Origin: Aureliella helgolandensis
Lineage (GTDB): Bacteria; Planctomycetota; Planctomycetia; Pirellulales; Pirellulaceae
NCBI RefSeq assembly: GCF_007752135.1
Contig: NZ_CP036298.1
Location: 3,224,001 to 3,288,000, forward strand
Reading direction: 5' to 3'
DNA: 64,000 bases
Both the position numbers and the translations under genes were made by a program. Positions 54,176 through 64,000 of the stretch are shown here, one piece after another. Within the stretch, counting starts at the first letter, position 1; each line of letters starts with the position of its first letter. Below the pieces are notes generated by a model that was not told the origin of the DNA, ran no database searches, and worked only from the letters and a program-made list of their open reading frames with translations.

Positions 54176-57100
54176 TTAGTCCGACGTCTGCGTTCGCTTG
54201 TTGAGAGTTTGTAGGTAAGCCATCACATCTCGGACTTCGAGAGGCGTCAAGATTTCAGCCATGGGAGGCATCAAGGAAATCTTTTGCTCGGCTTGTTCTT
54301 CGATCTCCACGGTGGGGATGTCAAGGCTCTGTCCTCGGCTGTCAACGATTGTCGTTGTCGTTGCGTCCGCAGATTGCACGACTCCCTGGACGACTTCCCC
54401 TGATTCAAGCAGCAGCATTTGGGTGCGATACTTTTCGTCGATTTCAGACGAGGGGGTCAGAATGCTGCGGAGAAGGTAATCCGCATCGCGGCGTAAGCCT
54501 ACGTCGGAAAGTGCTGGTCCAATATTGCTACCAGTGCGGCCCGTCCGATGGCAGCGACTGCACTGCGCCTCCAAATGAGTTTGGAAAAGTCGTTCACCCC
54601 GTTGCTGGTTCCCTCCCTCGCGTGCAAAACCAAATTTTGCCAGTCCCTTGTCAGCGAAGGTTGGCTCCGCAGTTGCAAGGATACTGGAGTGTAGCTGTTG
54701 TAGGTTGGGATTGGATACATGCCGTTCTAGGCTCTGGACCACATCCAGTTGCAAGCCGCTGGGGAGGGTCTGTTCGAGAAGTTGAGTCCCCAGTTCATGC
54801 AGGAAGTCGTCCACCAGTGGCGGCTGCATCTCTGCAAGGAGTGCAATTGCAGCTTGCTTGACTTCCAATTCTGCATTGCCTTTCAACATGGACCGAATGG
54901 TGTTGAGAGCGGTGGCAGGAGTGTTTTCGACCAGCAACTGCAAGGCTCGAATTTGCAACTCTGGAATCTCCGTTTCAGCTGCTTCAAGGAGGAGGTCGTT
55001 GACTTGTTCTGAGAGTGTTGAGAGTGCGGCCACCCGCGTGTCGGAAGCGATTGCGTCATCCCGAATCAATTGCTGAAGGGCTTGGAGCGGAAGTGCGATC
55101 TTCAATCTCCGCGCTGCATCAAGTGCAAGTGTTCGTAGTTGTGGCTCAGACGATTGCGATAGGCTGGCAATCGATCTCTTCAGAAAAATGGGATTGAAGT
55201 CGCGATTTTCCGGCGGCAGGTCTCTGCGCCGTCCGTCGACGCGGTCAAGTAGCGGAGGTGTCATCCACTGGGTTAACGCGTCGGCAGCTAAAAGTCGGCC
55301 TGCGAGGCTGTTTTCTTCTTGAGTTGCGTACTTGGCGACGCGGTCGGCAGACAACGCGTCTCCGATTCGATAGTTGGCATTAATTGCACGTACTAGAAAT
55401 GCCATGGATGCGTTCTTGCGATCGTTCAGACTGCTGGCCAAAGGCGGCAGTGCTGCGACAATCGATTCGTCGTCATGGATCGCACGGGCCGCTTCATTGG
55501 CCACCCAATCGGATGGATCTTGCAGGAAGCTCGCTACCTGCTCAGAGGCCCGCCGTCTCAGGGCAAGTACACAGCACAGTCGTCGCATCTCAACGGGGTT
55601 CTCCTTCTCGGCCACCAAAGCGGTGGCATCGGCACAGCGAGCCAGGGCCGTGACGATCGAATGACGCAGGTTGTGTTGCTCGGCGGTTAGTTGCTCACTC
55701 TGGGTAAGCAAGATTGGTACGGCGGTGACAACGGGTTGACGTGCCAACCCTAGCCCAGCCATTACTCGGACCGTCAAATCATCGTCGGACAATAGCTTGA
55801 TGAAGGGCTCGCCCGACACCTTGTTCAGCTCGCCGTAGGTCTTGGCCGCTTGAGCGCGCACATGCGCATCTTTATCTGCAAACAGCAGGACCAGCGTGTC
55901 GCGACAAAACGTGTCGCCTGCACGCGCTAGCTGCCCGAGTCCCCACAGCGCATGGAGCCTCGAAACGGTAGACGCCCCGGTATCGGATGCTTGGCCTGAC
56001 AATGCATAGGCATCTTGGCGGGCAACGAGTTCGAACTGAGCTTTCATCCGGACACGTTGGTCGGCGTGCCCTAATCGGTCGACCAGCGTCTCTTGGGAAT
56101 GGTTCTGAAATTTCTCAGCCAGCAGTGATTTTACTTCTCGCCGAATGTCCGAATCCGCAGCGCCGGGAACATCAATGCGAATGACGGATCCCTTTTCGTC
56201 CAGAGGGTAGCCTCCATCCCAGTCAGCGCCGTAGAGCCCGCCATCGGGGCCAAAGGCGAGTCCGACGATGGCCGTTCCTGAGCCGAATTGGTGTTCATTA
56301 ACCATCTTAAAGGTGTCGCCCACCGCTTCCACCTGGAACGCATGCTGAAATCCGTTGGGGGCGCTGGTCATAAAGAAGTAGTCCTGGTACTCCGGCGATA
56401 GGGCCGTTCCGGGATTGAACTTAAAACCAGCCGGTCCGTCGACATAATGACTGAGGGGAGGAACGATGTAGGCCGGATGCTGCTCTCCGGGCAAATCCCA
56501 CAATCGCTCTTCCATCCACGGATTGTAGGCCTCTCCACGGTATTGATAATTGCAGCGCCAACCGGCATCCATCTCTGCAATTATGTTGACGAACCGCTCG
56601 CGTTCTTCAGGTTGATCGGAATCATTATCGATCCCGAATATGTTCCCATATTGATCAAAGGCGAATTCTTGGACGTTGCGTAAACCATGCGCAAAGACTT
56701 CAAAATCGCTGCCGTCGGGATTGCATCGCAAAACTCCGCCTTGGTTTGGAAAAGCAAAAACCTTTCCCTCCGGTGTCGTCACGTGGATGCCTTTGTCTCC
56801 GATCGACCAATAGATCTTTCCATCGGGGCCAACGGTCAAACCGTGCATGTCGTGCCCAGCGTAGGCGACATGCAGTCCGAAACCGTGCGCCAGAGCTTGC
56901 CGCTCGTCCGCGACTCCATCTGCATTGTTGTCGGTCAACTTCCATAAGTCGGGGGCAATGGTTGCATAGACTGAGTTTTCGAAAGCAAGCACACCGGCAG
57001 CGATCCCAGTCACCTCTGTTTGGAAGTTTTCCGCAAAAGTGGTGATCTCATCCGCCTGGCCATCTTGGTCGGAATCGACCAAGCGATAGATGGCTTCGCT

Positions 57101-57514
57101 AATGACCGTCAAGTCTCGCCAGTCATGCTCCCCATCACCATTGACATCTTGCACCAATTTCTTCTGCAATTCCTGGTCGCCACCAATCCGCATCACTGAG
57201 TGATAGAACTCCTTCTTCTGTTGCACGGTCCTCAGGCCCACATCGGTCGGGATCCAATCTCGATGCTCTCGGATATCAAGGTCTTGGATTTTCCGCCTAC
57301 GCGTTTGGGTGACGTAGACGCGTCCCACATTATCGACGCTGAGCGCTACGGGGTCCGGTACATTGATTCCACCACTCCACTTCTTAAACTCCAGTACGGG
57401 CCGTTCTTGGGCATGCAGTCGAGCAGGCTGGGGATCGACAGCTGTTAGGAAGAGAATTGGAGGAAGAGCTAGTTGGAGTGCGAGCAAACGCAGAAACTTG
57501 GAATTACGATGCAT
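54176..57514 (-). CDS. PVC-type membrane-bound dehydrogenase with haem-binding C-terminus
   Basis: A 1112-residue exported protein typical of planctomycetes. A signal peptide (LRLLALQLALPPILFLTAVD) leads to a beta-propeller dehydrogenase part, with DGKIYWSIGDKGIHV and GFKFNPGTALSPEYQDYFFM. HEAT-like repeats cover about 480-960 (RLHALWGLGQLARAGD, VRAQAAKTYGELNK). The C-terminal cytochrome c domain has CSRCH (Cys985, Cys988, His989), the family LSDVGLRRDADYLLRSILTP and LTPLEVRDVMAYLQTL. It would act in the periplasm, oxidising a sugar or alcohol. It is divergent from the sulfatase gene. Confidence 0.93.
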   Translation of the reverse strand: MHRNSKFLRLLALQLALPPILFLTAVDPQPARLHAQERPVLEFKKWSGGINVPDPVALSVDNVGRVYVTQTRRRKIQDLDIREHRDWIPTDVGLRTVQQKKEFYHSVMRIGGDQELQKKLVQDVNGDGEHDWRDLTVISEAIYRLVDSDQDGQADEITTFAENFQTEVTGIAAGVLAFENSVYATIAPDLWKLTDNNADGVADERQALAHGFGLHVAYAGHDMHGLTVGPDGKIYWSIGDKGIHVTTPEGKVFAFPNQGGVLRCNPDGSDFEVFAHGLRNVQEFAFDQYGNIFGIDNDSDQPEERERFVNIIAEMDAGWRCNYQYRGEAYNPWMEERLWDLPGEQHPAYIVPPLSHYVDGPAGFKFNPGTALSPEYQDYFFMTSAPNGFQHAFQVEAVGDTFKMVNEHQFGSGTAIVGLAFGPDGGLYGADWDGGYPLDEKGSVIRIDVPGAADSDIRREVKSLLAEKFQNHSQETLVDRLGHADQRVRMKAQFELVARQDAYALSGQASDTGASTVSRLHALWGLGQLARAGDTFCRDTLVLLFADKDAHVRAQAAKTYGELNKVSGEPFIKLLSDDDLTVRVMAGLGLARQPVVTAVPILLTQSEQLTAEQHNLRHSIVTALARCADATALVAEKENPVEMRRLCCVLALRRRASEQVASFLQDPSDWVANEAARAIHDDESIVAALPPLASSLNDRKNASMAFLVRAINANYRIGDALSADRVAKYATQEENSLAGRLLAADALTQWMTPPLLDRVDGRRRDLPPENRDFNPIFLKRSIASLSQSSEPQLRTLALDAARRLKIALPLQALQQLIRDDAIASDTRVAALSTLSEQVNDLLLEAAETEIPELQIRALQLLVENTPATALNTIRSMLKGNAELEVKQAAIALLAEMQPPLVDDFLHELGTQLLEQTLPSGLQLDVVQSLERHVSNPNLQQLHSSILATAEPTFADKGLAKFGFAREGGNQQRGERLFQTHLEAQCSRCHRTGRTGSNIGPALSDVGLRRDADYLLRSILTPSSEIDEKYRTQMLLLESGEVVQGVVQSADATTTTIVDSRGQSLDIPTVEIEEQAEQKISLMPPMAEILTPLEVRDVMAYLQTLNKRTQTSD

Positions 57515-57874
57515 GGTGGGCGATCCGAACGAAACGTCAAAATACTTCTAGATGATCAAGCACCACCAGTATAACTCCCCTCGGTTTTGCCTGGGGGGAG
57601 ATTCTCCACGCCACCTGTCCCATCCACGCCATCTAGTCGTAGAAGTTCTCGGAAAGCTGATGGCAGGCGACCAATCGGGTATCCTAGGCAGTGAGGCGTG
57701 TCAGCTTCGATTACGATCGGCAGAATACAGGCTACACGGTTGGGCTGCTCCGAAAGACTCCGCCCAATAGCAACACAATCCCTTGCCGGAGTTGTTTGGC
57801 GTAGGAGCGGCATTCGGTCATCTGACTACGCAATCAACCAATACAACACCATCATCAATTGAGGAGCCAAGACC
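57515..57874. other. Divergent promoter region
   Basis: About 360 bp between the dehydrogenase (minus) and sulfatase (plus) genes. GAGGAG near 57861 serves the sulfatase start. No operator-like repeat was seen. The shared region would allow joint control. Confidence 0.4.
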
Positions 57875-59812
57875 TTGACTCGGTATTATTCCACGACGGA
57901 GCGATTTCGAGGGGTGTTGCTTGCAACGAGCATCAGCCTGCTGCAGTGTATAGGGATGCCGATCTGTTGGAGCTCAGAATCGAAGGATGCTACGTCCGCG
58001 CAACGTCCCAACATTCTGTGGCTTTCGTGCGAGGATATCAGCCCACACTTGGGGTGCTATGGAGATCCTCATGCCATCACGCCGAACCTAGACCGACTGG
58101 CCACCGAAGGGGTACGATTCTCGCATGCGTTCACCACTGCAGGTGTTTGTGCGCCCTGCCGCTCGACCGTGATTACCGGCATGTATCAAAACTCAATTGG
58201 TACGCATCATATGCGTTGCAATGCTCAGCTGCCTGAATGGCTCGTGCCGTTTCCGATTCGCTTGCGTGACGCCGGCTACTACTGCACGAACAACCGCAAA
58301 ACCGACTATCAGTTCAGTCAGCCGACGAGCAAGCAGATCTGGGATGAAAGTAGCGGTGGAGCTCACTGGCAGAACCGACCTGCGGGGCAGCCCTTCTTCG
58401 CCGTTTTCAACTTTGATGGTTGTCATGAAAGCGGTATCGCAAATGAAGATAAATACCGAAGGGTCACCCAGCAGCTCGCACCGCAACAGAGACAGGATCC
58501 ATTTGCTTTTACCAATCTACCTCCCTACTATCCCGATACGCCGATAGTGCGCGAAGATTGGAAACGCAATTACGAATTGATCACGGCCATGGACGCTTGG
58601 GCTGGTGAACACATTCAATCCCTTAAAGAGGCGGGGGAATACGAGAATACAATCATCCTTTATTGGTCTGATCATGGGATTGGCCTGCCCCGCGCCAAGC
58701 GGTGGTTGTACGACTCTGGGACTCACATTCCACTCATTGTTCGCATTCCTCAGCGATTTCGAGTGGGAGACCAGGGGGCACCCGGTACTGTCAATGACGA
58801 ATTGGTGAGTTCCGTCGATTTTGCTCCCAATGTGCTGAATTTGGCTGGGCTCGAGATTCCACCAGAGATGCAGGGACGTGCCTTCTTGGGAGAGCACCTG
58901 TCACCTCCTCGCCAATACATCCATGGTGCCCGCGATCGCATGGACGAACGCTACGATATCATTCGCAGTGTGCGTACCAAGCAGTATCGTTATGTGCGGA
59001 ATTTTGAACCGCTTAAACCGTACTACCAATTCATGAATACTCCGGAACAGGGAGCGACCATGAAGGAGATTCGTCGCGTGGAACGGGAGGAGACGTTGTC
59101 CGCAGCGGCACGCAACTTTTCGACAGGTAGCAAGCCGGTCGAAGAGCTCTATGATCTGGACACAGATCCTCACGAAATACACAATCTAGCTGGACTCGCT
59201 GAATATCGCGAATTGCTGGTCCAATTGCGTCAAGAATGCCTACGTTGGCAGAAGGACGTGGGGGACCTGGGGCTGATTCCTGAAGCGGAGATCGCATTGC
59301 GTCAAGAGCAGGCTGGCTCGACGTACGCAATTCTGCACGGAGAGAATTCTGCCGAGAAGGTTACGAGGCTCGTTGATATTGCGGCCCGCGCCTCGGATGG
59401 AGAGGCCGCACTGCCTGACTTGCTCGTCGCCCTGGATAGTCCCGATTCGGCCGTTCGTTATTGGGGGGCCACTGGGGTGGGAAATATTGGGGCCGCGGCT
59501 GCAGCCAGTAGCGTAGAATTGCAACCATTGTTATCCGACGAGTCTCCCAGCGTTCGTATTGCCGCAGCGCGAGCCTTGTGCCGAATGGGAAAACTGCAAC
59601 CCGGGCTTGATCAGCTTGAAGCAGAGTTGCAAAGCCCCTTTGAATGGGGACGTTTGGCTGCGGCGATCGTACTGGATGAGCTCGATGAGCTGGCCCGACC
59701 TGCCTTGTCGGCACTGCAAAACGCCAAGCGGAATCAACCCAACAAATATATTGTTCGCGTTGCCAATAAGGCGGTCAATGATCTATTGCAAACGCAGGAC
59801 GAAGTTCCCTAG
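57875..59812 (+). CDS. Exported sulfatase with C-terminal HEAT-like repeats
   Basis: A 645-residue protein. The start is a TTG at 57875, 8 nt from GAGGAG. A signal segment (LATSISLLQCIGMPICWSSE) is followed by the sulfatase domain: PNILWLSCEDISPHLGCYGD, and the formylglycine motif CAPCR (Cys92, Arg96). ILYWSDHGIGLPRAKRWLYD supplies the metal Asp-His. The last 150 residues (LLVALDSPDSAVRYWGATGV, VRIAAARALCRMGKLQPGLD) are HEAT-like repeats, an addition seen in some planctomycete sulfatases. Activity would need a formylglycine-generating or anSME-type maturase, none of which is nearby. Likely substrate: sulfated polysaccharide. Confidence 0.93.
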   Translation: MTRYYSTTERFRGVLLATSISLLQCIGMPICWSSESKDATSAQRPNILWLSCEDISPHLGCYGDPHAITPNLDRLATEGVRFSHAFTTAGVCAPCRSTVITGMYQNSIGTHHMRCNAQLPEWLVPFPIRLRDAGYYCTNNRKTDYQFSQPTSKQIWDESSGGAHWQNRPAGQPFFAVFNFDGCHESGIANEDKYRRVTQQLAPQQRQDPFAFTNLPPYYPDTPIVREDWKRNYELITAMDAWAGEHIQSLKEAGEYENTIILYWSDHGIGLPRAKRWLYDSGTHIPLIVRIPQRFRVGDQGAPGTVNDELVSSVDFAPNVLNLAGLEIPPEMQGRAFLGEHLSPPRQYIHGARDRMDERYDIIRSVRTKQYRYVRNFEPLKPYYQFMNTPEQGATMKEIRRVEREETLSAAARNFSTGSKPVEELYDLDTDPHEIHNLAGLAEYRELLVQLRQECLRWQKDVGDLGLIPEAEIALRQEQAGSTYAILHGENSAEKVTRLVDIAARASDGEAALPDLLVALDSPDSAVRYWGATGVGNIGAAAAASSVELQPLLSDESPSVRIAAARALCRMGKLQPGLDQLEAELQSPFEWGRLAAAIVLDELDELARPALSALQNAKRNQPNKYIVRVANKAVNDLLQTQDEVP

Positions 59813-59901
59813 TCTCAGGCCATGCACTGGGCGCCAAGCATCGTGGGGGCGCGCACTATAGTGGGTTCGCGAAGTATCTTGAGGTGAGGGAGGGAATGGC
59901 C

Positions 59902-62004
59902 CTAGTCGTTGAATTGACTTACCAACGTTTTCAAGTTTGCTGAGAGCCGCGTCAGCCGTTCCCCGACGTGACGATATTGCTCAGCGCCCGTGGCTGTATC
60001 GTGCGCAATGCGATTGACTTGCATCACGCTGCGGGTAATTTCCGCACTAACGGTGCTAGTTTCGCGAGCTGCGTTGGCGGCTATTTCAACCGTTTGCGAT
60101 GTCTCAGACACAAAATGGCGGATCGCATCCGTTGAGCTACTCTGCTCCTGGATTGCGGAAGAAATCGATTCGACAATGCCACTGACGTTATCGACGACTA
60201 ACCGGATTTGCTCAATGCTCCCGATGGCTGATTTGGTGGTCGTTTGAATGCTTTGGACCTTGCTGCGGATCTCATCCGAGGCGAGAGCCGTTTGTTGTGC
60301 CAGTGTTTTCACTTCTGCTGCAACGACAGAGAATCCCTTACCCGCATCCCCCGCACGTGCCGCTTCGATGGTTGCGTTCAATGCCAGCAGATTGGTTTGA
60401 GCAGCAATCTCCTGAATCACTTCGAGGATTCTGGCAATGTCGGCAGCCGAATTGTCAAGTTCCGAGACACTCTGACTACTATCTCCGACGATGCGCCGCG
60501 CGTTGGCAACTGTTTCCGCAGAGTTTTCCGAATCATTGACGATGCGACGGATGGTGCTGCCCATATCGCTCAGTTTTGAGACGATCGCACGCATGTTTTC
60601 TGCGATGCTGTCGGCAGAGTGCGAGACAGAGCGAATGCTGCCAGACATTTGCTCGCTAGCTGCGGCAACCGTTGTGGACTGGCTGGTTGTGGTGGCCGCC
60701 CCGCTGGTCACTTGCTCACTAGCAACCGCAAGATCGCAAGCCGTTCCAGAAATCTCTATGGCAGTCGTTCCGATCTCTTGAACGAGGTTGAAGAGTTGGT
60801 CAGCAAAAGCATTGAACGCACGTGCGGCATCCCCCAGTTCATCCTGGCGATCTTCGGGTAAACGCGTTCGCAGTTCCCCCTTGCCGACCGCCATCGCTTG
60901 CAACCGGTGACTCATCTCTTGGACACCATGAGTCAGGGTTCGCGTACAAACAACACTGCTTGTGATGCCCACCAACAGGCCAAGGATGCCTACGACGACA
61001 ACCCATCGCAAACTAGCCGCAATGTCTTCCTTTGCCTTGGCGGAATAGTCGTCCACGATGGCTTCCGCTAAAACACTTAAGGATTGGACGCGAGCAAGCA
61101 ACTGTTTGGCATCGGTGCTGAACTGTAGCACCGCATCGTTCAAGGCTAAGTGGGTTTCAATGTAGAGATCTCGAGCATTACGAAAGCGATGGGTTAGCTC
61201 CATGTATTCAGTGAGAATCGGTTGTGTCTGCGTCGCTGGAGAGTCCTCGACGGCTCCAACCGGCAACTCATATCGACCGCTGTTCACCATGAGTTCAGTG
61301 GCTTGGTCCTGCATTGCGTCCGCTGCGATCAGTTGCTTTCGCTGAATGTCAGGCTCGAGAGAATCGACGATCAATTGCGTAGCTCGAATTTGATTCAAGT
61401 AGCCAATCCGCGACTCCATCGCGCCGTCGGCTCCCTGCCATCGTTTTTCAATGCCAGTGTTCCAAGATAGCGCAAGCTCGGGCTCCAGTGCTAGATCTTC
61501 AAGCATGCCATCGCCAATTTCTTTGATGCGATGACTGAAACGGTTCATTGCATCGGCTAGCTGACGAAAGTTGTTTTTCCGTTCATCGCATTTGGAATTC
61601 AGACTAAGTAGTCGGGTTTGCGAACGTTGATAGCTTTGATGGAGCTGAGATATTTCATGGAGCAAGTTCGCATCATGGAAGCGAGCCTGCACGACCTTAG
61701 CAAGTTCCCTTTCGGCAGCGGCATCAAAGGCTCTAATGCGTTGCTCAATCTTGGCTGTGCTGCGATCTGAGAGTAACTGATTTGCTGCAATGATTTGCGA
61801 CTGCATGCTGATCTGCGACTGCATCGCACTGTGTGCTGAATCCCATACAGGGCCGCTCAGGTGATGCAGTTTGCTACCTACACTCACGGCAGTAGTCAGC
61901 GCGCAGCAGGTTGCTACAAATCCCGATATCGCGACTACACCGAAGCCGATGCCCAATTTCAGAGAAATTTTGCGTGCAACGAGTTTGAATAGAGATTGAA
62001 ACAT
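59902..62004 (-). CDS. Methyl-accepting chemotaxis protein
   Basis: A 700-residue transducer from the ATG at 62004; 38 upstream in-frame codons are not needed. First membrane helix near 12-36 ([20 protein letters not shown]), then a helical periplasmic sensor of about 290 residues. A second helix follows ([20 protein letters not shown]), then a HAMP linker and the signalling hairpin. The hairpin tip is [20 protein letters not shown] and [20 protein letters not shown]. Chemotaxis control of the flagellum or of type IV pili is expected. No che genes are adjacent. Confidence 0.96.
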   Translation of the reverse strand: MFQSLFKLVARKISLKLGIGFGVVAISGFVATCCALTTAVSVGSKLHHLSGPVWDSAHSAMQSQISMQSQIIAANQLLSDRSTAKIEQRIRAFDAAAERELAKVVQARFHDANLLHEISQLHQSYQRSQTRLLSLNSKCDERKNNFRQLADAMNRFSHRIKEIGDGMLEDLALEPELALSWNTGIEKRWQGADGAMESRIGYLNQIRATQLIVDSLEPDIQRKQLIAADAMQDQATELMVNSGRYELPVGAVEDSPATQTQPILTEYMELTHRFRNARDLYIETHLALNDAVLQFSTDAKQLLARVQSLSVLAEAIVDDYSAKAKEDIAASLRWVVVVGILGLLVGITSSVVCTRTLTHGVQEMSHRLQAMAVGKGELRTRLPEDRQDELGDAARAFNAFADQLFNLVQEIGTTAIEISGTACDLAVASEQVTSGAATTTSQSTTVAAASEQMSGSIRSVSHSADSIAENMRAIVSKLSDMGSTIRRIVNDSENSAETVANARRIVGDSSQSVSELDNSAADIARILEVIQEIAAQTNLLALNATIEAARAGDAGKGFSVVAAEVKTLAQQTALASDEIRSKVQSIQTTTKSAIGSIEQIRLVVDNVSGIVESISSAIQEQSSSTDAIRHFVSETSQTVEIAANAARETSTVSAEITRSVMQVNRIAHDTATGAEQYRHVGERLTRLSANLKTLVSQFND

Positions 62005-62739
62005 CGAATTGCTCAGTAGCTTGGGAGTTGAAGGGAAGCTTAGGTGTTGAAGGAAGATTTGAATTGTTGGCTGAAATAGGACTGCGTTGCAGTGCAGCGA
62101 TGTAGAAGCAGACAGCACTGTACGCAGTAGGGGCGTTCCATGAAGGGACCGCCCGTTTTCTGTTTGGAATCTTGCAAGACGGTCCGATTTCTCGACTCAA
62201 TATCTTGCGCAGTTGAGAGATCGCTCCGGTACTTTCTAAGTGGACTGGTATTCGTTTCCCTCGACGAAGGAATCGAATCTTTCCAACCTCTTAGCTGCAC
62301 GGCGTTTGCCGTTTGCCGCATGTGCGCAGCGGCGTACGGGTACGCGCCGCGTCTTGACGTACTGAATCGTCGAAATCTGCCCCTAGATCCTCACATCCCC
62401 CACATCCAGAGAGGTGGTGAGACCATCCAATTCGTATACGTATTCTTAGGATACGCTTGGGCCCGCAGGCACCGGTTTCCCCGTGTCTGCGTACTAATCC
62501 CCCGATTGATGGGCAAACTTATAGCGATTGCAGCGATCTTAGGCTGCAGGGAGCACGCGTGAGGCCAACCGAGCAGAGCTGTTCCGATAAATCGGCGAGC
62601 AAAGCGCTGCTGCGGAACGACAGTGCGGAACGATGCGGAATGACAGTGCAGAACAATGTGGGAGCCTAGAGGCTCAACCAGCAAGGGGGCAGAAGGGCGC
62701 GCGGAACGCGACTGCAAAGTCGACTGGCGGGGCTGTCGG
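62005..62739. other. Intergenic stretch upstream of the chemotaxis gene
   Basis: About 735 bp with no supportable gene. It contains the degenerate short tandem repeat at 62612-62660. Several short frames on both strands lack protein-like composition. Confidence 0.4.
62612..62660. repeat. Degenerate short tandem repeat
   Basis: Four copies of a unit close to GCGGAACGACAGT start at 62612, 62625, 62635 and 62648, giving steps of 13, 10 and 13 bases. The last copy is the most diverged. Possibly a slippage product. Confidence 0.5.
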
Positions 62740-64000
62740 CTAGTTGCCCCTGGCGGAGTCAACTGCCCACAACAAATCGAGCAGGGCTGCTTCAGCATTC
62801 CCGGAATGCTCTTGTAGCAACCGGTTGGCGAGTTGTCTCACTTGCTCATTCGCGGAGTAATCGAGGTTCAAACCGACGATGTGTTCAACGCGTTGTTCCC
62901 AGCTAAGACGCTGCGAGGACAACAGCTTCTGAATATACTCCAACTCACGAGGAGTTGGACGATTGCTAGATATGGCAAAGTCAATCGGTGGCATGACGGA
63001 GGCTCCAGCACTGCTGCCCTGGGATTGCTCCGGTGCGTTCTTGTTATTCTTGGAGTTCTTCTTGTCGGTGGCTGGGGAGGGGCCAAACTGGGCCAATGCA
63101 CTTCGGTCTTGCTGCGCATGTCCTCCGCGCCACTGCAATGCGATTGTCAACGTCTCCTCTAGGTTGCGAGGCGCAGGGGAAGCAGCGGGAGCCGCTGCAA
63201 ACACGAGTTCAGCGAGCTTAAGTTTCTCCAGTTCTGCCTCGCTCGCATCCAACCATTCCAACTGACTCAGTTCGGTAGGCGAGCGCGCAAAAACTTGGCT
63301 TGCAGCGATCCACCCCAATAGCTCAGTGAGGTCGCGATTGTGAGCGCGATACTGACCGGCCAGCGTGCTCAGGAGAGCTTGCCGCGTCTCTAAGCCAACC
63401 ACTTCCACATCGCGAACCTGGGGAACGAGTGGCCTTCCGGTCAAGATTTCCCAAGCACTGTTGACTGTTGCTTGGTCCATGTAGGGGGACTTGGCCACCC
63501 ACTCTGCAAGCGCCTTGCGGGGCAGTTGATTCTGCGGTGTGCGCCACTGGGTGCCATCGGGCAAAGCTGCTTCGGCCGACCGCAGGTGTCCATCGAGGAG
63601 GTCATAGAAGACTTTGGGAGATTGGTCCGCAAACAGCGTTGATTGGTTATCGACAACATCACGATTGCGCCGTCTCGCACCCTCGGTTTCAATGCCGTTG
63701 AACATCGCCAGTAGCGACCAGTAGCTTTCTTGTTGTACCAGCTCCGAATTCGGCTCCTTCCCGAGTCGCGGGTCGTGGCAGCGAACACAGCCGAGGTTGG
63801 TATTCAAGAAATGCTTGCCAATCCGTTGGGTGAGGCGGTGATTGCCCCCACCGGCAAATGACTTTACGAAAGCATACGAGCTCGAGTCTTCTTCCAATTC
63901 TTGGCCGAAAAGATCCACAACGACCCCGTTCCAGGGTTGATGACCGGTGATGCGGCCAACCATTTGTTGTTCCAATGCAGCCACCGAGGGAGACTCGAAA
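62740..64000 (-). CDS. DUF1549/DUF1553-type planctomycete cytochrome protein (5' end outside window)
   Basis: About 420 residues are visible and the frame is open to the right edge, so the N-terminus lies beyond it. A CxxCH haem motif is in LNTNLGCVRCHDPRLGKEPN. DUF1553-like segments follow: PRKALAEWVAKSPYMDQATV, NSAWEILTGRPLVPQVRDVE and ETRQALLSTLAGQYRAHNRD. These match the PSD1-type proteins abundant in planctomycetes. The C-terminal 150 residues are Ala/Pro- and Lys/Asn-rich with an unstructured linker (DKKNSKNNKNAPEQSQG), which is less usual. It is probably periplasmic. Function of the family is unclear. Confidence 0.85.
   Translation of the reverse strand, partial: FESPSVAALEQQMVGRITGHQPWNGVVVDLFGQELEEDSSSYAFVKSFAGGGNHRLTQRIGKHFLNTNLGCVRCHDPRLGKEPNSELVQQESYWSLLAMFNGIETEGARRRNRDVVDNQSTLFADQSPKVFYDLLDGHLRSAEAALPDGTQWRTPQNQLPRKALAEWVAKSPYMDQATVNSAWEILTGRPLVPQVRDVEVVGLETRQALLSTLAGQYRAHNRDLTELLGWIAASQVFARSPTELSQLEWLDASEAELEKLKLAELVFAAAPAASPAPRNLEETLTIALQWRGGHAQQDRSALAQFGPSPATDKKNSKNNKNAPEQSQGSSAGASVMPPIDFAISSNRPTPRELEYIQKLLSSQRLSWEQRVEHIVGLNLDYSANEQVRQLANRLLQEHSGNAEAALLDLLWAVDSARGN

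Overview
The window reads as a chromosomal segment of a planctomycete of the Pirellulaceae type (Rhodopirellula/Blastopirellula-like). The evidence is family content rather than a marker RNA. It carries a PVC-type membrane-bound dehydrogenase with a C-terminal CxxCH haem domain, a DUF1549/DUF1553-type cytochrome protein, a sulfatase with C-terminal HEAT-like repeats, a ThuA-like protein and a very large alpha-2-macroglobulin. It also has a planctomycete outer-membrane beta-barrel protein, several ECF sigma/anti-sigma or sigma/kinase pairs, and class II aldolase of the long Calvin-cycle subtype. No rRNA, tRNA, CRISPR array or intact insertion sequence was seen.

Layout. 1-2.2 kb (minus): ECF sigma factor and a Ser/Thr kinase-ATPase that runs off the left edge. 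2.25-9.8 kb (plus): an accessory block of cupin, NmrA-like reductase, AhpD-like protein, SDR, EmrA/EmrB-type efflux pair, the tail of a second SDR, and a metallo-beta-lactamase-fold hydrolase. A degenerate 30-bp direct repeat lies at both sides of most of this block. 10.4-20.8 kb (minus): secreted hypothetical protein, pabA and pabB, GNAT acetyltransferase, PDZ/YbaY-like secreted protein, PstS-like binding protein, a 760-residue single-pass membrane protein and a Gfo/Idh/MocA oxidoreductase. 21.5-24.4 kb (plus): thioredoxin-like protein, a MurB homologue with apparently replaced catalytic residues, and an FtsQ-like membrane protein. 24.8-30 kb: folD, an FHA-GAF-sigma54 activator (minus), and divergently an ECF sigma factor with its presumed anti-sigma factor. 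30-30.6 kb: a 133-bp tandem repeat with hairpin arms. 30.8-37.1 kb: the alpha-2-macroglobulin. 37.3-39.9 kb: ThuA-like protein and fructose-bisphosphate aldolase. 40.3-41.3 kb: three 174-bp tandem repeats followed by a cluster of short GGGGACAG-type repeats. 41.7-48.9 kb: zinc-finger anti-sigma-like protein, Crp/Fnr regulator with bestrophin channel, beta-barrel protein, TPR protein, SAM methyltransferase and a secreted hypothetical protein. 49-64 kb: principal sigma factor RpoD, cysteine desulfurase-like enzyme, AI-2E family permease, PVC dehydrogenase, sulfatase, chemotaxis transducer and a truncated DUF1553-type protein.

Working together. pabA and pabB make 4-aminodeoxychorismate for folate, and folD works in the folate one-carbon pool. 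The efflux pair overlaps by four bases and sits with small redox or detoxification enzymes, so the plus-strand block at 2.4-9.8 kb looks like an acquired export/detoxification unit. The three gene types cupin, NmrA-like and AhpD-like match the set usually found beside ECF41 sigma factors, but no ECF41 factor is present here. MurB next to an FtsQ-like protein resembles a remnant of the division and cell-wall cluster in a phylum that has lost much of it. The most unusual items are the MurB homologue without its catalytic serine and glutamate, the structured 174-bp repeat array with its repeat cluster, and the anti-sigma-like protein whose zinc motif lies on the wrong side of its membrane segment.
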